A stretch of DNA of 64,000 bases from Psychromicrobium lacuslunae (GCF_000950575.1 NZ_CP011005.1:1550001-1614000), one strand, 5' to 3'. Counted from the stretch's first letter, positions 35,534-44,056 are shown. Made by a program: numbers and translations. The notes: generated by a model not told the origin, from the sequence alone.

Positions 35534-36204
35534 TGCCCCCGGTTTTTGCCCACGGCGCGCTACGGCTCTATCTACTGGCTCTGCTGGAAGAGGGACCAAA
35601 GCACGGCTACGAGGTGATTCGTGCACTCAGTGATCGCTTCGGTGGCACCTACTCCCCCAGCGCGGGAACCGTCTACCCTCGGCTCGGAAAGCTTGAAGAA
35701 GAAGGGCTGGTAAGCACCAGCACCGATGGTCGACGCACCATCTATTCGATTACCGCCAGCGGTGTTGCCGAATTGAATAGCCGCCGGGATGAACTGAACG
35801 CGGTGGAACAGGACATTTCCGCCTCAGTGCGCCGTCTAGCCGATGACCTGCGCTCCGATATTAGAACTAATATGAAGGGTCTACGTGCCGATCTCGCGGT
35901 CACTGCGGAAGCGGCCCGCAACGCGGCCCGGAAGATGCCCAATTCCGGTCGTTACTCCCCTAGCAATCAACGGATTCTCAAAGAGGCGGAAATGCTTCTA
36001 CAATCCTTCCGCGATGAAATGCGAGTCGAGCTACGTCAGCGAGCCCGCGAAGACATGCTCGGCGACCTCACTCTGGAAACCGTACGCACTGTGCTGGCGC
36101 AAGCGAAAATTGCCATCCGAACCACGCTGCCGCACCCCGGGAATGGTGAGCGCCACGGCAAAGGCCCCGGCCGATCAGAGTCTAGTAGCCCGGAGCAAGG
36201 TTAG
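35533..36204 (+). CDS. PadR-family transcriptional regulator
   Basis: 223 residues. The winged-helix domain (about 8-85) shows LALLEEGPKHGYEVIRALSD, GTYSPSAGTVYPRLGKLEEE and the wing STDGRRTIYSITASGVAELN. The C-terminal helical arm (about 90-180) is of the long PadR-s1/DUF1700-like kind with many charged residues and ends in a low-complexity tail. Phenolic-acid or drug sensing is known for some PadRs; the ligand is unknown here. It probably represses its own operon through the GCGATATATC operators at 33819-33887. Conserved pairing with DUF4097 genes supports a functional unit. Confidence 0.9.
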   Translation: MPPVFAHGALRLYLLALLEEGPKHGYEVIRALSDRFGGTYSPSAGTVYPRLGKLEEEGLVSTSTDGRRTIYSITASGVAELNSRRDELNAVEQDISASVRRLADDLRSDIRTNMKGLRADLAVTAEAARNAARKMPNSGRYSPSNQRILKEAEMLLQSFRDEMRVELRQRAREDMLGDLTLETVRTVLAQAKIAIRTTLPHPGNGERHGKGPGRSESSSPEQG

Positions 36205-36416
36205 CGAGATGCGCATCCACTGGAGTTACCAGCCTCCTGCTCAGGAACGAGTCGTGCTCGCTCCGCCCCGGCGTCGGCCCTGCAATCCAGTTGAGCAACT
36301 CAATGCGGAAAGCAGCGCTTCGCGGCAGCGCCAGTGCTGAACATTCCAGCCGGTTAGGTAGCGCGCCGAAGGTGTGACAAACTTAACCGGAATCTTTTTG
36401 AAGAATGGAGGCTGCT

Positions 36417-36491
36417 ATGTCCAAGCGTGCACGCAAGCGTCGTGACCGGAAGCGTGGCGGCGCGAACCACGGTAAGCGTCCCAACACCTAA
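36417..36491 (+). CDS. Ribosomal protein bL37-like 24-residue protein
   Basis: ATG at 36417 after GGAGG (36407-36411). The product is 24 residues, starting MSKRARKRRDRKRGGANHGK and ending RPNT. The KRxRKxRDRKR...NHGKRPN pattern matches the tiny actinobacterial 50S protein bL37 found in mycobacterial ribosome structures, where it sits near the peptidyl transferase centre; similar proteins are annotated as AURKAIP1/COX24-domain. A strong terminator follows within ten bases. It is too short for ordinary gene finders. Confidence 0.88.
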   Translation: MSKRARKRRDRKRGGANHGKRPNT

Positions 36492-36494
36492 ACC

Positions 36495-36530
36495 AAAGAC
36501 CCCCGAAGCCAATGGCTAAGGGGGTCTTTT
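36495..36530 (+). terminator. Terminator after the bL37 gene
   Basis: AAAGACCCCC, fourteen bases, AGGGGGTCTTTT: long stem closing in a T-run. Also lies beyond the rsrA stop on the other strand. Confidence 0.85.
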
Positions 36531-36550
36531 AGTTCCGCATCGCAAACTGC

Positions 36551-36817
36551 TTAGCTTGAAACGTCTGCAGCTTTCATGGCGTGGATACGTTCCAGAATGG
36601 AAGCCTTCAGGTTCTCCGGGGCCAGCTCGGTGCAGCTACGCTTCACCGCAGAGCGAATAACACACTCCAGGTCATACTCGCCGGCACATTCCGGGCAGGT
36701 GTCCAAATGCTGCTTGATCTCGGCCAGATCGTCGGCTGAGAGAGAGCGATCTAAATATTCATAGATCTTTTGAACCCTCGTGTCGTCGCAATCGCCCAGG
36801 CTCTGGCAGTCGCTCAT
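36551..36817 (-). CDS. rsrA: Redox-sensing zinc anti-sigma factor
   Basis: 88 residues. ZAS motif [12 protein letters not shown] gives His37, Cys41, Cys44; further cysteines at 4, 10, 52 and 62 fit the RsrA pattern in which Cys11, Cys44 and Cys61/62 form disulfides on oxidation. In Streptomyces RsrA releases SigR when disulfide stress expels zinc. Its ATG overlaps the stop of the sigma gene by four bases, matching the usual sigR-rsrA order. Annotated elsewhere as mycothiol-system anti-sigma factor. Confidence 0.93.
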   Translation of the reverse strand: MSDCQSLGDCDDTRVQKIYEYLDRSLSADDLAEIKQHLDTCPECAGEYDLECVIRSAVKRSCTELAPENLKASILERIHAMKAADVSS

Positions 36818-37593
36818 TTCGTGCTCCTCATATCTTCTTTAAGCAATGACTCGCCACCGTTATCGGCAGCACGGAATCCCCGTTCCGCAGCATATTCAGA
36901 CAGCAAATCACGCAGCATCTTGCGCCCGCGGTGGAGTCGGGACATCACAGTGCCAATTGGGGTGTTCATAATGTCTGAAATTTCTTTATAGGCATAGCCC
37001 TCAACATCTGCGAAGTAGACGGCCAGCCGGAATTCTTCTGGGATCGATTGCAGGGCGTTCTTGACGTCCGAATCCGGCAGGTGATCCAAGGCTTCCGACT
37101 CAGCACTGCGTAGACCCGATGAGGTATGCGATTCGGCGCGAGCAAGCTGCCAGTCTTCAACCTGATCCGAGCCGGAGGGCAAGGGTTCACGCTGCCGCTT
37201 CCGGTAAAGATTGATGTACGTGTTAGTCAGGATGCGGTAGAGCCAGGCCTTGAGGTTAGTGCCCGGACGGTACTGGTGGAAGGCCGAAAATGCCTTGGTG
37301 TAGGCCTCCTGGACCAGGTCCTCCGCATCGGCGGGATTTCGCGCCATCCGCATCGCGGCGGAATACAGCTGATCGACATACTGCATGGCGTCGCGTTCAA
37401 ACCGAGCGCGCCGTTCTTCAATTGACTCCGCAGCCAGGTCGACCGTTTCCTCCGCGGGGGCGGGTGTCTGGTCAACCGACTCAGTGCTATCTACGCTATT
37501 CATTGCCCCCAAGTCTAGTCTGAGGCGAAGGTCAACAGCGCTATTGGCGGACTTCTCTGTCTCTCGAGCAGGCTCCAGCAGCAATGCCGTCAT
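36814..37593 (-). CDS. sigH: ECF sigma factor SigR/SigH
   Basis: 259 residues at most. Sigma region 2 ([20 protein letters not shown] and [20 protein letters not shown]) and region 4 ([39 protein letters not shown]) are complete. It directs thiol-stress genes (thioredoxin, mycothiol, proteasome) in relatives. The N-terminal ~75 residues are non-conserved; MNSVDSTES about 30 codons in is an alternative start, analogous to the two SigR isoforms of Streptomyces. The long start at 37593 is favoured because a SigR-type promoter (GGAAT-N18-GTT) lies 44-69 bases upstream. Confidence 0.93.
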   Translation of the reverse strand: MTALLLEPARETEKSANSAVDLRLRLDLGAMNSVDSTESVDQTPAPAEETVDLAAESIEERRARFERDAMQYVDQLYSAAMRMARNPADAEDLVQEAYTKAFSAFHQYRPGTNLKAWLYRILTNTYINLYRKRQREPLPSGSDQVEDWQLARAESHTSSGLRSAESEALDHLPDSDVKNALQSIPEEFRLAVYFADVEGYAYKEISDIMNTPIGTVMSRLHRGRKMLRDLLSEYAAERGFRAADNGGESLLKEDMRSTK

Positions 37594-37636
37594 TGAGTGT
37601 TTACCGTCCTATCCCGTCGTAGTACTTCAATGGCAA

Positions 37637-37662
37637 AACCGGCCGAAAAGCGAAATTATTCC
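37637..37662 (-). promoter_or_regulatory. SigR/SigH-type autoregulatory promoter
   Basis: On the minus strand GGAAT (37658-37662), eighteen bases, GTT (37637-37639): the consensus for SigR-family holoenzyme. Transcription would start near 37630 and give a short leader to the ATG at 37593. Confidence 0.7.
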
Positions 37663-37717
37663 GTAAAAGTGCCAGACTAGAAGCAAGCTTAGGAATCAAC
37701 CATCCGAGGAGTTAGCT

Positions 37718-38254
37718 ATGTCGTTCATCCGCACCATCGCCCGCCCGTTACTCGCATCAACCTTTATTGTCGCCGGGGTGGAACGGATTAGGCATGCGGA
37801 TGAAACAGCTCACAGCCTTGGCGCGGTGCTCCGTCCGGTCGCGAACGCTCTCCCCAATGCTGACGAGAAGCTGCTGGCTAAAGCCTTCGGCGGCGTCCAG
37901 CTCGGTGCCGGCATTCTGTTGGCGGCCGGCAAGCTGCCCCGTTTCGCAGGTTTCTTGCTCACTATTACCTCGACCCTGAACACGGCGGCAGAATTCAGCG
38001 CGGCTGATACCAGCACGGCCGAAGGACGTCGCTGGCAGCGCGCTCAGCTACTCAAGAATGTCTCCCTCTTGGGTGGCGTGCTGCTGGCCTCGGTGGACAC
38101 CGCGGGCAAGCCCGGGCTGGCCTGGCGTGCAGAGCACCTCACCGATTCGGCTGTGCAGGCCACTAAAAAAGCCAGCAAGAAGCAGCTAAAAGCGGCTAGC
38201 AAGTCGGTCAAGAAGACCGCTTCGGAGATTGCTGACGCGGTGCACGTTCAGTGA
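37718..38254 (+). CDS. DoxX-family membrane protein
   Basis: 178 residues with four hydrophobic helices ([79 protein letters not shown]), the DoxX pattern, and a Lys/Ala-rich tail ([20 protein letters not shown]). Mycobacterial DoxX works with a superoxide dismutase and a thiosulfate sulfurtransferase in membrane redox control; no such partner is adjacent. GAGGAG precedes the ATG. The stop overlaps aroA, and it lies divergent from sigH, within reach of thiol-stress regulation. Confidence 0.87.
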   Translation: MSFIRTIARPLLASTFIVAGVERIRHADETAHSLGAVLRPVANALPNADEKLLAKAFGGVQLGAGILLAAGKLPRFAGFLLTITSTLNTAAEFSAADTSTAEGRRWQRAQLLKNVSLLGGVLLASVDTAGKPGLAWRAEHLTDSAVQATKKASKKQLKAASKSVKKTASEIADAVHVQ

Positions 38255-39552
38255 CCTGGGCGGCACCGACGGCAGCTGCACCGCTTGACGCTGAGCTCAC
38301 AGTCCCCGGCTCCAAGTCGCTCACCAATCGCTATTTGATCTTAGCGGCGCTTGCCGACTCGCCCTCGCGCTTACGAAAGCCGCTCCACTCCAGAGACTCC
38401 GCACTGATGATCGGTGCACTCCGCGCCCTGGGTGCGGAAATTCGGGAAGTTGCGGGTTCTGGCAGCTACGGATCAGATCTGTCCGTTACCCCCATTCCGG
38501 ACGGCCATCGACTAGCCCAAGACACCACGATCGACTGCGGCCTGGCCGGCACCGTGATGCGATTCGTGCCCCCGGTCGCTGCTTTGGTGCAGGGCTCGGT
38601 ACGGTTCGATGGTGACCCACAGGCCCGGAAACGGCCAATGGGGCCGGTCCTTAGCGCCTTGCGAGCGCTCGGCGTCAAGCTCGACGAAGCGGACAGTCTG
38701 CCCTTTTCGCTCGATGCCAGTGGCAGCGTGCGAGGCGGCTATGTAGCTCTCGACGCTTCCGGCTCCTCCCAATTTGTCTCGGCACTGCTATTAGCTGCGC
38801 CGCGGTTCGTCGATGGTCTGCACATCGAGCACATCGGCAAGCCGGTGCCGAGCCTCGATCACATCGCCATGAGCGTGCGGTTATTGCGCGAATCCGGTAT
38901 TGAGGTGGACGATTCGGTGCCTCATCACTGGCGGGTCTCCCCCGGCAGCATTCCAGGCTTCGATCGCCTGGTCGAGCAAGACCTTTCCAATGCCGGACCC
39001 TTTTTGGCCGCTGCTTTGGTCACCCGAGGCACCGTCCGGATACCGCACTGGCCGGTCGGCACCAGCCAGGTTGGCGACGAATGGCGCAATATTTTGCCGG
39101 CCTTCGGTGCCGAGGTGACTCTCGACGGCGACACTTTGGTTGTTACCGGCGGCGCCCAAATCAGGGGCGTTGAACTAGCCGACACCTCCGAACTTGCGCC
39201 GACCGTGGCCGCCCTCTGCGCACTCGCTGATTCCCCCAGTAGATTGACCGGGATCGCACACTTACGCGGTCATGAGACCGATAGGCTCGCGGCTCTGGTG
39301 GCCGAGATCAACGGTCTTGGTGGCGATGTTGAGGAAATAGCTGACGGCTTGATTATTAGGCCACGGCCGCTGCACGGTGGCCTGTTTCGCAGTTATGAAG
39401 ATCATCGAATGGCAACTGCTGGGGCGATTATCGGCTTAGCCGTGCCCGGCGTCGAGATTGACGACATCGGCACAACAGCCAAAACTATGCCGGAATTTCC
39501 CCAATTGTGGCAGCATATGCTCGCTCCGCAGGCCCTTGAGCGAGCGAACTAA
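38251..39552 (+). CDS. aroA: 3-phosphoshikimate 1-carboxyvinyltransferase (EPSP synthase)
   Basis: 433 residues. Shikimate-pathway enzyme joining PEP to shikimate-3-phosphate. Family motifs are [20 protein letters not shown], the PEP-binding [16 protein letters not shown] (NAGT-type region), [25 protein letters not shown], the [12 protein letters not shown] motif and [15 protein letters not shown]. The GTG at 38251 overlaps the doxX stop by four bases, and the stop overlaps the rsgA ATG by one. aroA-rsgA-hisN is a recurrent actinobacterial order. Confidence 0.97.
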   Translation: MTWAAPTAAAPLDAELTVPGSKSLTNRYLILAALADSPSRLRKPLHSRDSALMIGALRALGAEIREVAGSGSYGSDLSVTPIPDGHRLAQDTTIDCGLAGTVMRFVPPVAALVQGSVRFDGDPQARKRPMGPVLSALRALGVKLDEADSLPFSLDASGSVRGGYVALDASGSSQFVSALLLAAPRFVDGLHIEHIGKPVPSLDHIAMSVRLLRESGIEVDDSVPHHWRVSPGSIPGFDRLVEQDLSNAGPFLAAALVTRGTVRIPHWPVGTSQVGDEWRNILPAFGAEVTLDGDTLVVTGGAQIRGVELADTSELAPTVAALCALADSPSRLTGIAHLRGHETDRLAALVAEINGLGGDVEEIADGLIIRPRPLHGGLFRSYEDHRMATAGAIIGLAVPGVEIDDIGTTAKTMPEFPQLWQHMLAPQALERAN

Positions 39553-40601
39553 TGCCACGTGAGTGGGATGAATCCGATGTTCGGATCAGACCGAACAAAA
39601 AGGGCAGTCGGCCTCGTACCAAGGATCGCCCCGCTCATCAGGATGCACTGATCGGCCGGATCATCACCGTTGACCGCGGCCGTTATACCGCCATAGTCGA
39701 TGAAGCCACCGACCAAGAACGGACGCTAGTCGCCGCCCGTGCCAGGGAGCTCCGTCGCTCCCCCGTCGTGGTCGGCGACTTTGTTGCCTTGGTCGGCGAT
39801 GTCTCAGGCGAGCCCGACACGCTGGCGCGGCTGGTTCGGATTGAGCAGCGCCGCACCGTGCTGCGTCGTTCCGCTGATGACTCAGACCCGGTGGAGCGGG
39901 TGCTCGTCGCCAATGCCGACCAGCTGGTCATCGTGGTTGCCGCCGCTAGCCCGGAGCCTCGCACCGGCTTTATCGATCGGGCCCTGGTGGCAGCTTATGA
40001 CGCGGGAATCGAGCCCCTGCTGCTGATCACCAAAACCGACGTCAAGGAGCCAACCGCACTGCTGGAGCACTACCAACAGCTGGATCTGAAAATTTTACTC
40101 AGCCGCACTACTGCGGAGCAGGCTGCAAGTGGCTCGGCAAGATTGGTTAGCGACGCGGTACAGCAGTTGCACGCCGAGTTGGACGGTAAGGTTTCGGTGC
40201 TGGTCGGGCATTCCGGCGTCGGGAAGTCCACCATGGTGAATGCCCTCACCGGCTCACAACGCGCCACCGGAGGGGTTAACACGGTCACCGGACGGGGCAG
40301 ACATACCTCATCCTCAGCACTCGCTTTGCGCCTGGAAGCGGCAGCGCCCGGGAGCTGGATCATCGACACCCCGGGAATTCGATCATTCGGCCTGGCCCAT
40401 GTGGATGCCAACCGCATCCTGCACGCTTTCGAAGATCTTGAGCCTGGCATAGCGGACTGCCCGCGCGGTTGCCGGCACGATGAAGCCGCCCCGGAATGCG
40501 GCTTGGACGCCTGGGTGGCCGGCGGTCAAGCCGGCCAGGGCGGACCCGCGCGGCTAATCTCCTACCGCCGCCTGCTCAGTGCGATCCGTGCCGTGCAATG
40601 A
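39552..40601 (+). CDS. rsgA: Ribosome small-subunit biogenesis GTPase RsgA
   Basis: 349 residues. N-terminal OB fold (about 35-105), then a circularly permuted GTPase domain in which G4 (LLITKTDV) precedes G1 (GHSGVGKSTMVNAL) and G3 (DTPGIRSF), followed by a C-terminal zinc region (DCPRGCRHDEAAPECG). RsgA checks 30S maturation and releases assembly factors. A basic, Asn/Lys-rich leader ([20 protein letters not shown]) is normal for actinobacterial members. Coupled to aroA; hisN follows after 115 bp with its own promoter. Confidence 0.95.
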   Translation: MPREWDESDVRIRPNKKGSRPRTKDRPAHQDALIGRIITVDRGRYTAIVDEATDQERTLVAARARELRRSPVVVGDFVALVGDVSGEPDTLARLVRIEQRRTVLRRSADDSDPVERVLVANADQLVIVVAAASPEPRTGFIDRALVAAYDAGIEPLLLITKTDVKEPTALLEHYQQLDLKILLSRTTAEQAASGSARLVSDAVQQLHAELDGKVSVLVGHSGVGKSTMVNALTGSQRATGGVNTVTGRGRHTSSSALALRLEAAAPGSWIIDTPGIRSFGLAHVDANRILHAFEDLEPGIADCPRGCRHDEAAPECGLDAWVAGGQAGQGGPARLISYRRLLSAIRAVQ

Positions 40602-40704
40602 CTTTCAGTGCCGCTCCATTACTTTCAGTGAGCTCAGACCGCTAAAACCTCACCGATCCGGGGCTTTCCCTCTCCGCCTCCCCGAAATCTGTAGCATCTC
40701 GGGA

Positions 40705-40710
40705 TAGCGT
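40705..40710 (+). promoter_or_regulatory. Leaderless -10 of hisN
   Basis: TAGCGT six bases before the ATG at 40717. Confidence 0.5.
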
Positions 40711-40716
40711 GAGGAC

Positions 40717-41532
40717 ATGACATTGCACCTTCAGGGCTATAACGACGACCTTCGTCTGGCCCATGTGCTAGCCGATTCAGTGGATGCACAGACCATGAGC
40801 CGGTTCAAAGCGCTCGATCTGACCATTGAAACGAAACCCGATTTAACCCCGGTGACCGACGCTGATAAGGACGCCGAGGACGCCATCCGAAGCCAGCTTT
40901 CCAGAGTCCGACCGCGGGACGCCGTGTTAGGCGAAGAATTCGGTAGCAGTGGTCATGGTTCACGGCGCTGGATTATCGACCCGATTGATGGAACGAAGAA
41001 TTTCATTCGAGGGGTCCCGGTCTGGGCCACCTTGATCTCGCTGGTGGACGAAGGCGTACCCGTGCTGGGCGTGGTGAGCGCACCGGCGCTGGGAAAGCGC
41101 TGGTGGGCCGCGAAAGGGACCGGAGCCTTCACCGGAAAATCGCTTGCCGCAGCCTCCCGGATCAGGGTCTCCAATGTTTCTAAGCTCTCCGACGCCTCTG
41201 TTTCCTATTCTTCGCTCAACGGTTGGCGGGAGCGCGGTAATCAGGAACAGTTCCTGGAGTTGCTTGAGACCACCTGGCGAAGCAGGGCATATGGTGATTT
41301 CTGGTCCTATTGTCTGGTCGCTGAGGGTGCCGTCGACATCGCCTGCGAACCTTCGCTCAATCTCTACGATATGGCTGCCTTGGTCCCCATTGTCACCGAA
41401 GCTGGCGGACGCTTCACTTCGCTGGAGGGCGCGGACGGACCATTCGGCGGCAACGCACTGGCCACCAATGGTATTTTGCACTCCGAGACGCTCCGGCTAC
41501 TCAATCCCGAGCTAGACGATCTACTGAGCTAA
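40717..41532 (+). CDS. hisN: Histidinol-phosphatase, inositol-monophosphatase family
   Basis: 271 residues. IMPase metal motifs: VLGEEFGSS (Glu of the first site), [18 protein letters not shown] (the DPIDGT signature) and [16 protein letters not shown] (the D-x-A-A motif). The [18 protein letters not shown]-terminal loop and the overall length match the actinobacterial HisN that removes phosphate from histidinol phosphate; activity on inositol phosphate is the alternative. No other his gene is adjacent, which is also so in other actinobacteria where hisN follows aroA-rsgA. Confidence 0.88.
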   Translation: MTLHLQGYNDDLRLAHVLADSVDAQTMSRFKALDLTIETKPDLTPVTDADKDAEDAIRSQLSRVRPRDAVLGEEFGSSGHGSRRWIIDPIDGTKNFIRGVPVWATLISLVDEGVPVLGVVSAPALGKRWWAAKGTGAFTGKSLAAASRIRVSNVSKLSDASVSYSSLNGWRERGNQEQFLELLETTWRSRAYGDFWSYCLVAEGAVDIACEPSLNLYDMAALVPIVTEAGGRFTSLEGADGPFGGNALATNGILHSETLRLLNPELDDLLS

Positions 41533-41616
41533 CCTGGTTAGCTGGCTAACTAACCTGGGGCGATTGTGACGTAACAGATTATTCCCCGGGCGATTGATCC
41601 GTTTAAGCTACTCATA

Positions 41617-41735
41617 GGTCACGAGTGCCAGCGCTAAACCCCGGTTTGCTGGCCGGCAACCCTCCTTTCGCGGTGGGGTGCCCCGGGTGACGACCTGGTC
41701 GATATCAAAAGATACCGGCAAGCGCGGACCCCCGA
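41617..41735 (+). promoter_or_regulatory. SAM-IV riboswitch
   Basis: GGTCACGAGTGCCAGC opens the conserved core; GCTGGCCGGCAACCCTCC, the CGCGGTGGGGTGCCCCGGGT stretch and GACGACCTGGTC follow, matching the actinobacterial SAM-IV class as I know it. P1 pairs GGTC with the later GACC. A CCCGAT/ATCGAGGG hairpin lies between the aptamer and the GGAGG (41760-41764) of the next gene and could be the expression platform. It should lower expression when S-adenosylmethionine is plentiful. The remaining gene-free bases 41533-41616 show nothing distinctive. Confidence 0.88.
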
Positions 41736-41769
41736 TCTTGGCATCGAGGGCCTCTCAGTGGAGGATTAA

Positions 41770-43176
41770 ATGAGTGCTGTCAGTACCGTCACGTTTCAGC
41801 AATTAGCAACCCTTGAAGACCATCAGTCGGTCGCTACAATCCAAGCCCTACAACCGGTGGTGGGCGCCGGTTTACTCGCCCCCTTGGTGCAAGGCGGTGA
41901 AGCCCGCTACGTCAACCTCGATTATGCAGCCTCGGCCCCGGCCCTAGCTTCAGTTGCTGAGTATCTCAATGAGATTCTGCCGTACTACGCCAGCGTGCAC
42001 CGCGGCGCCGGTTACAGTTCTCAAATCAGCACCTCGGTCTATGAGAATTCCCGCCATATCGTGCGGGATTTCGTCAATGCCCGGCCCGATGACACAGTGA
42101 TTTTCACTCGGAACACCACGGATGCCCTCAATCTTTTGGCGCGCTGCCTGCCCGCCCAAGGCGAGGTGCTCTATCTCGATATTGAGCACCACGCGAATTT
42201 GTTGCCCTGGCAACATGTCCCGCATCGCAGCGTGCTGGCCGGAGAAAGCATCGCGGAGACGATTCAGACCCTGGAACAAGAATTCAGCTTGGGCGGGGTT
42301 TCACTGCTAGCCATCACTGGCGCTTCGAATGTCACCGGCGAAGTGCTGCCGATCGCGGAACTCACCTCACTGGCGCATCGACATGGCGCCCGGATTGTGG
42401 TGGACGCCGCACAGCTAGCACCGCACCGCGCGATTGACGTGAGCGGCTGGGAGGTGGATTATCTGGCCTTTTCTGGGCATAAATTGTATGCCCCGTTCGG
42501 CTCGGGAGTACTGGTTGGACGCGCCGACTGGTTAGATACTGGTGTTCCGCTGCTTTTCGGCGGCGGTGCGGTCAAAGAGGTAAGACTGGATACGGTGAGT
42601 TGGGCTGAGGGACCGGCTCGGCACGAAGGTGGCAGCCCCAATGTGCTGGGCGCGGCTACTCTCGCCAAAGCCGCGGAGGTGCTCTCCGGGCTCAATCAAG
42701 CAGCTTGGCAGCGTCATGAACAGGATCTCCGCGAGAGTCTTGTCCGAGGCCTGGAACAAATCCCCGGCGTCAGCATTCACCGGCTTTTCAAGGATTCGGA
42801 TAGCTATCCAAATAGCGGCAGTATCGGCGTGGTCAACTTTTCGGTCTCCGGCTATGACTCAGGCTTTGTCGCTGCTTACCTTTCCGCCGAGTTCGCGATC
42901 GGGGTCCGTGATGGACGTTTTTGCGCTCATCCCTTGCTACGACGCCTTGGCCTGCCCACCGGATCGCTACGCGCCAGTTTCGGCCTAGGCTCACAAGGTG
43001 AGGACGCTCAGCGGCTGATTGACGGCGTGCGCAAATTAGTTGAGCACGGCCCGTCCGGGGACTACCTAGTGGAAAGTGGCCGCTGGGTGCCAGCTAACGA
43101 CTTCAGGGCTTTCCCCAGCTGGGCGCCAAATACTCCGGGCACCGCTGGCGCGGCTCCCTGCGTGGTGACTGAGTAG
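41770..43176 (+). CDS. Class V aminotransferase / cysteine-desulfurase-like enzyme under SAM-IV control
   Basis: 468 residues. NifS/SufS-like PLP fold: NLDYAASAPAL, FTRNTTDALNLLARCL, IEHHANLLPWQ, VVDAAQLAPHRAID, and the PLP lysine in DYLAFSGHKLYAPFGSG. The C-terminal SLRASFGLGSQGEDAQRLID resembles SufS, but the mobile-loop catalytic Cys cannot be fixed by eye. The SAM-IV riboswitch places it in sulfur amino-acid metabolism, so a cysteine- or homocysteine-related role is likely. No sulfur-carrier gene is adjacent. GGAGG precedes the ATG. The 3' end runs into a 15-bp repeat array holding the stop codon. Confidence 0.85.
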   Translation: MSAVSTVTFQQLATLEDHQSVATIQALQPVVGAGLLAPLVQGGEARYVNLDYAASAPALASVAEYLNEILPYYASVHRGAGYSSQISTSVYENSRHIVRDFVNARPDDTVIFTRNTTDALNLLARCLPAQGEVLYLDIEHHANLLPWQHVPHRSVLAGESIAETIQTLEQEFSLGGVSLLAITGASNVTGEVLPIAELTSLAHRHGARIVVDAAQLAPHRAIDVSGWEVDYLAFSGHKLYAPFGSGVLVGRADWLDTGVPLLFGGGAVKEVRLDTVSWAEGPARHEGGSPNVLGAATLAKAAEVLSGLNQAAWQRHEQDLRESLVRGLEQIPGVSIHRLFKDSDSYPNSGSIGVVNFSVSGYDSGFVAAYLSAEFAIGVRDGRFCAHPLLRRLGLPTGSLRASFGLGSQGEDAQRLIDGVRKLVEHGPSGDYLVESGRWVPANDFRAFPSWAPNTPGTAGAAPCVVTE

Positions 43177-43224
43177 TTAGTGACTGAGTAGCTAGTGACA
43201 GAGTAATTGGTGACAGAGTAGTTT
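43165..43224 (+). repeat. Four tandem 15-bp repeats spanning the aminotransferase stop
   Basis: Units start at 43165, 43180, 43195 and 43210: GTGACTGAGTAGTTA with up to four changes. Each unit carries an in-frame stop (TAG, TAG, TAA, TAG), so the gene ends in the first and three more stops follow in the same frame. Confidence 0.9.
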
Positions 43225-43259
43225 CTGCCGCCCTCAGCAGTGCTGATAGCTCGCCAGGA

Positions 43260-43265
43260 TATTCT
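43260..43265 (+). promoter_or_regulatory. Leaderless-type -10 before the methyltransferase mini-ORF
   Basis: TATTCT six bases before the ATG at 43272, which opens an eight-codon frame. Confidence 0.4.
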
Positions 43266-43271
43266 GGACTA

Positions 43272-43295
43272 ATGCTCTTGAGGTATCACCGTTGA
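43272..43295 (+). CDS. Seven-residue mini-ORF overlapping the methyltransferase start
   Basis: ATG at 43272, product MLLRYHR, stop TGA at 43293-43295. The stop overlaps the TTG start of the methyltransferase (TTGA). The GAGG inside the mini-ORF is also the ribosome site for that TTG. Suggests translational coupling; no peptide evidence. Confidence 0.35.
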   Translation: MLLRYHR

Positions 43296-44056
43296 AGCCG
43301 GTCAAAGGCCCTAAAATCGCACCGGAACGACGCGTAGAGCTCGCCGCCGCCTTCCTGAGCGGCGGCGAGCTCTACGATCGGGTGCGACCAAGTTACCCCG
43401 TACACAGCGCCTCCTGGCTGATCCCTGAGCATGCAATGGAGGTAATCGATCTGGGCGCCGGCACTGGAAAGTTCACCGAACGATTAGTGGCTCATGGACT
43501 CAGCGTGACAGCTGTTGACCCCTCAGCGGATATGTTGCAGCAACTCAGCAACCGCTTGTCGATGGTTCGTACTGTAGTTGGCACCGCCGAGCAGTTTCCC
43601 TTGCCGAGTAGCAGCACCGACGCGGTTTTTGTAGCTCAAGCCTGGCATTGGTTCGATGCCAGCGCGGCGAGCGCTGAAATTGCTCGGGTACTCCGTCCGG
43701 GCGGCAGGCTAGGTTTGCTCTGGAATCAGCTAGACGTTCGGATTCCCTGGGTACACCGACTCTCCCGAATCATGCATGCTGGGGACGTGCATCGGCCCGA
43801 GGCCAGACCAGCAATTGGTCCGCAGTTCGGCCCAGCCACAGCGCACCTTTCACACTGGGCGCAGGAATTGACGACTGAAGACTTGATTGAATTGGTAAAG
43901 TCCCGCAGCTATTACCTGCGCGCCTCGGAGCAGAGCAGGTCTCGGGTGCTCAATAACCTGGATTGGTATCTCTTCGAGCATTTGAACTACCGGCGCGGGC
44001 AACTCATCGAACTGCCCTACCTAACCCTGGCCTGGCGGGCCGACAAACTGGCCTAG
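43292..44056 (+). CDS. Class I SAM-dependent methyltransferase
   Basis: 254 residues. Motif I VIDLGAGTGKFTERLVAHGL, the acidic post-I VTAVDPSADML, motif II AVFVAQAWHWFD and motif III RVLRPGGRLGLLWN define a Methyltransf_11 protein. The N-terminal RVELAAAFLSGGELYDRVRPSYP is family-like (xxxYxRxRPSYP). The substrate is unknown. TTG at 43292 is the best start, eight bases after GAGG; a mini-ORF overlaps it. Codons 14-29 contain a perfect 18-bp hairpin (43333-43376) that would hinder initiation or elongation. Stands between the aminotransferase and mntH. Confidence 0.82.
   Translation: MKPVKGPKIAPERRVELAAAFLSGGELYDRVRPSYPVHSASWLIPEHAMEVIDLGAGTGKFTERLVAHGLSVTAVDPSADMLQQLSNRLSMVRTVVGTAEQFPLPSSSTDAVFVAQAWHWFDASAASAEIARVLRPGGRLGLLWNQLDVRIPWVHRLSRIMHAGDVHRPEARPAIGPQFGPATAHLSHWAQELTTEDLIELVKSRSYYLRASEQSRSRVLNNLDWYLFEHLNYRRGQLIELPYLTLAWRADKLA
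43333..43376 (+). promoter_or_regulatory. Perfect 18-bp inverted repeat in the methyltransferase 5' coding region
   Basis: CGTAGAGCTCGCCGCCGC and its exact complement GCGGCGGCGAGCTCTACG flank an eight-base loop (43351-43358), starting about 40 bases after the TTG. In mRNA this is a very stable stem; in DNA, a cruciform candidate. Confidence 0.7.
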
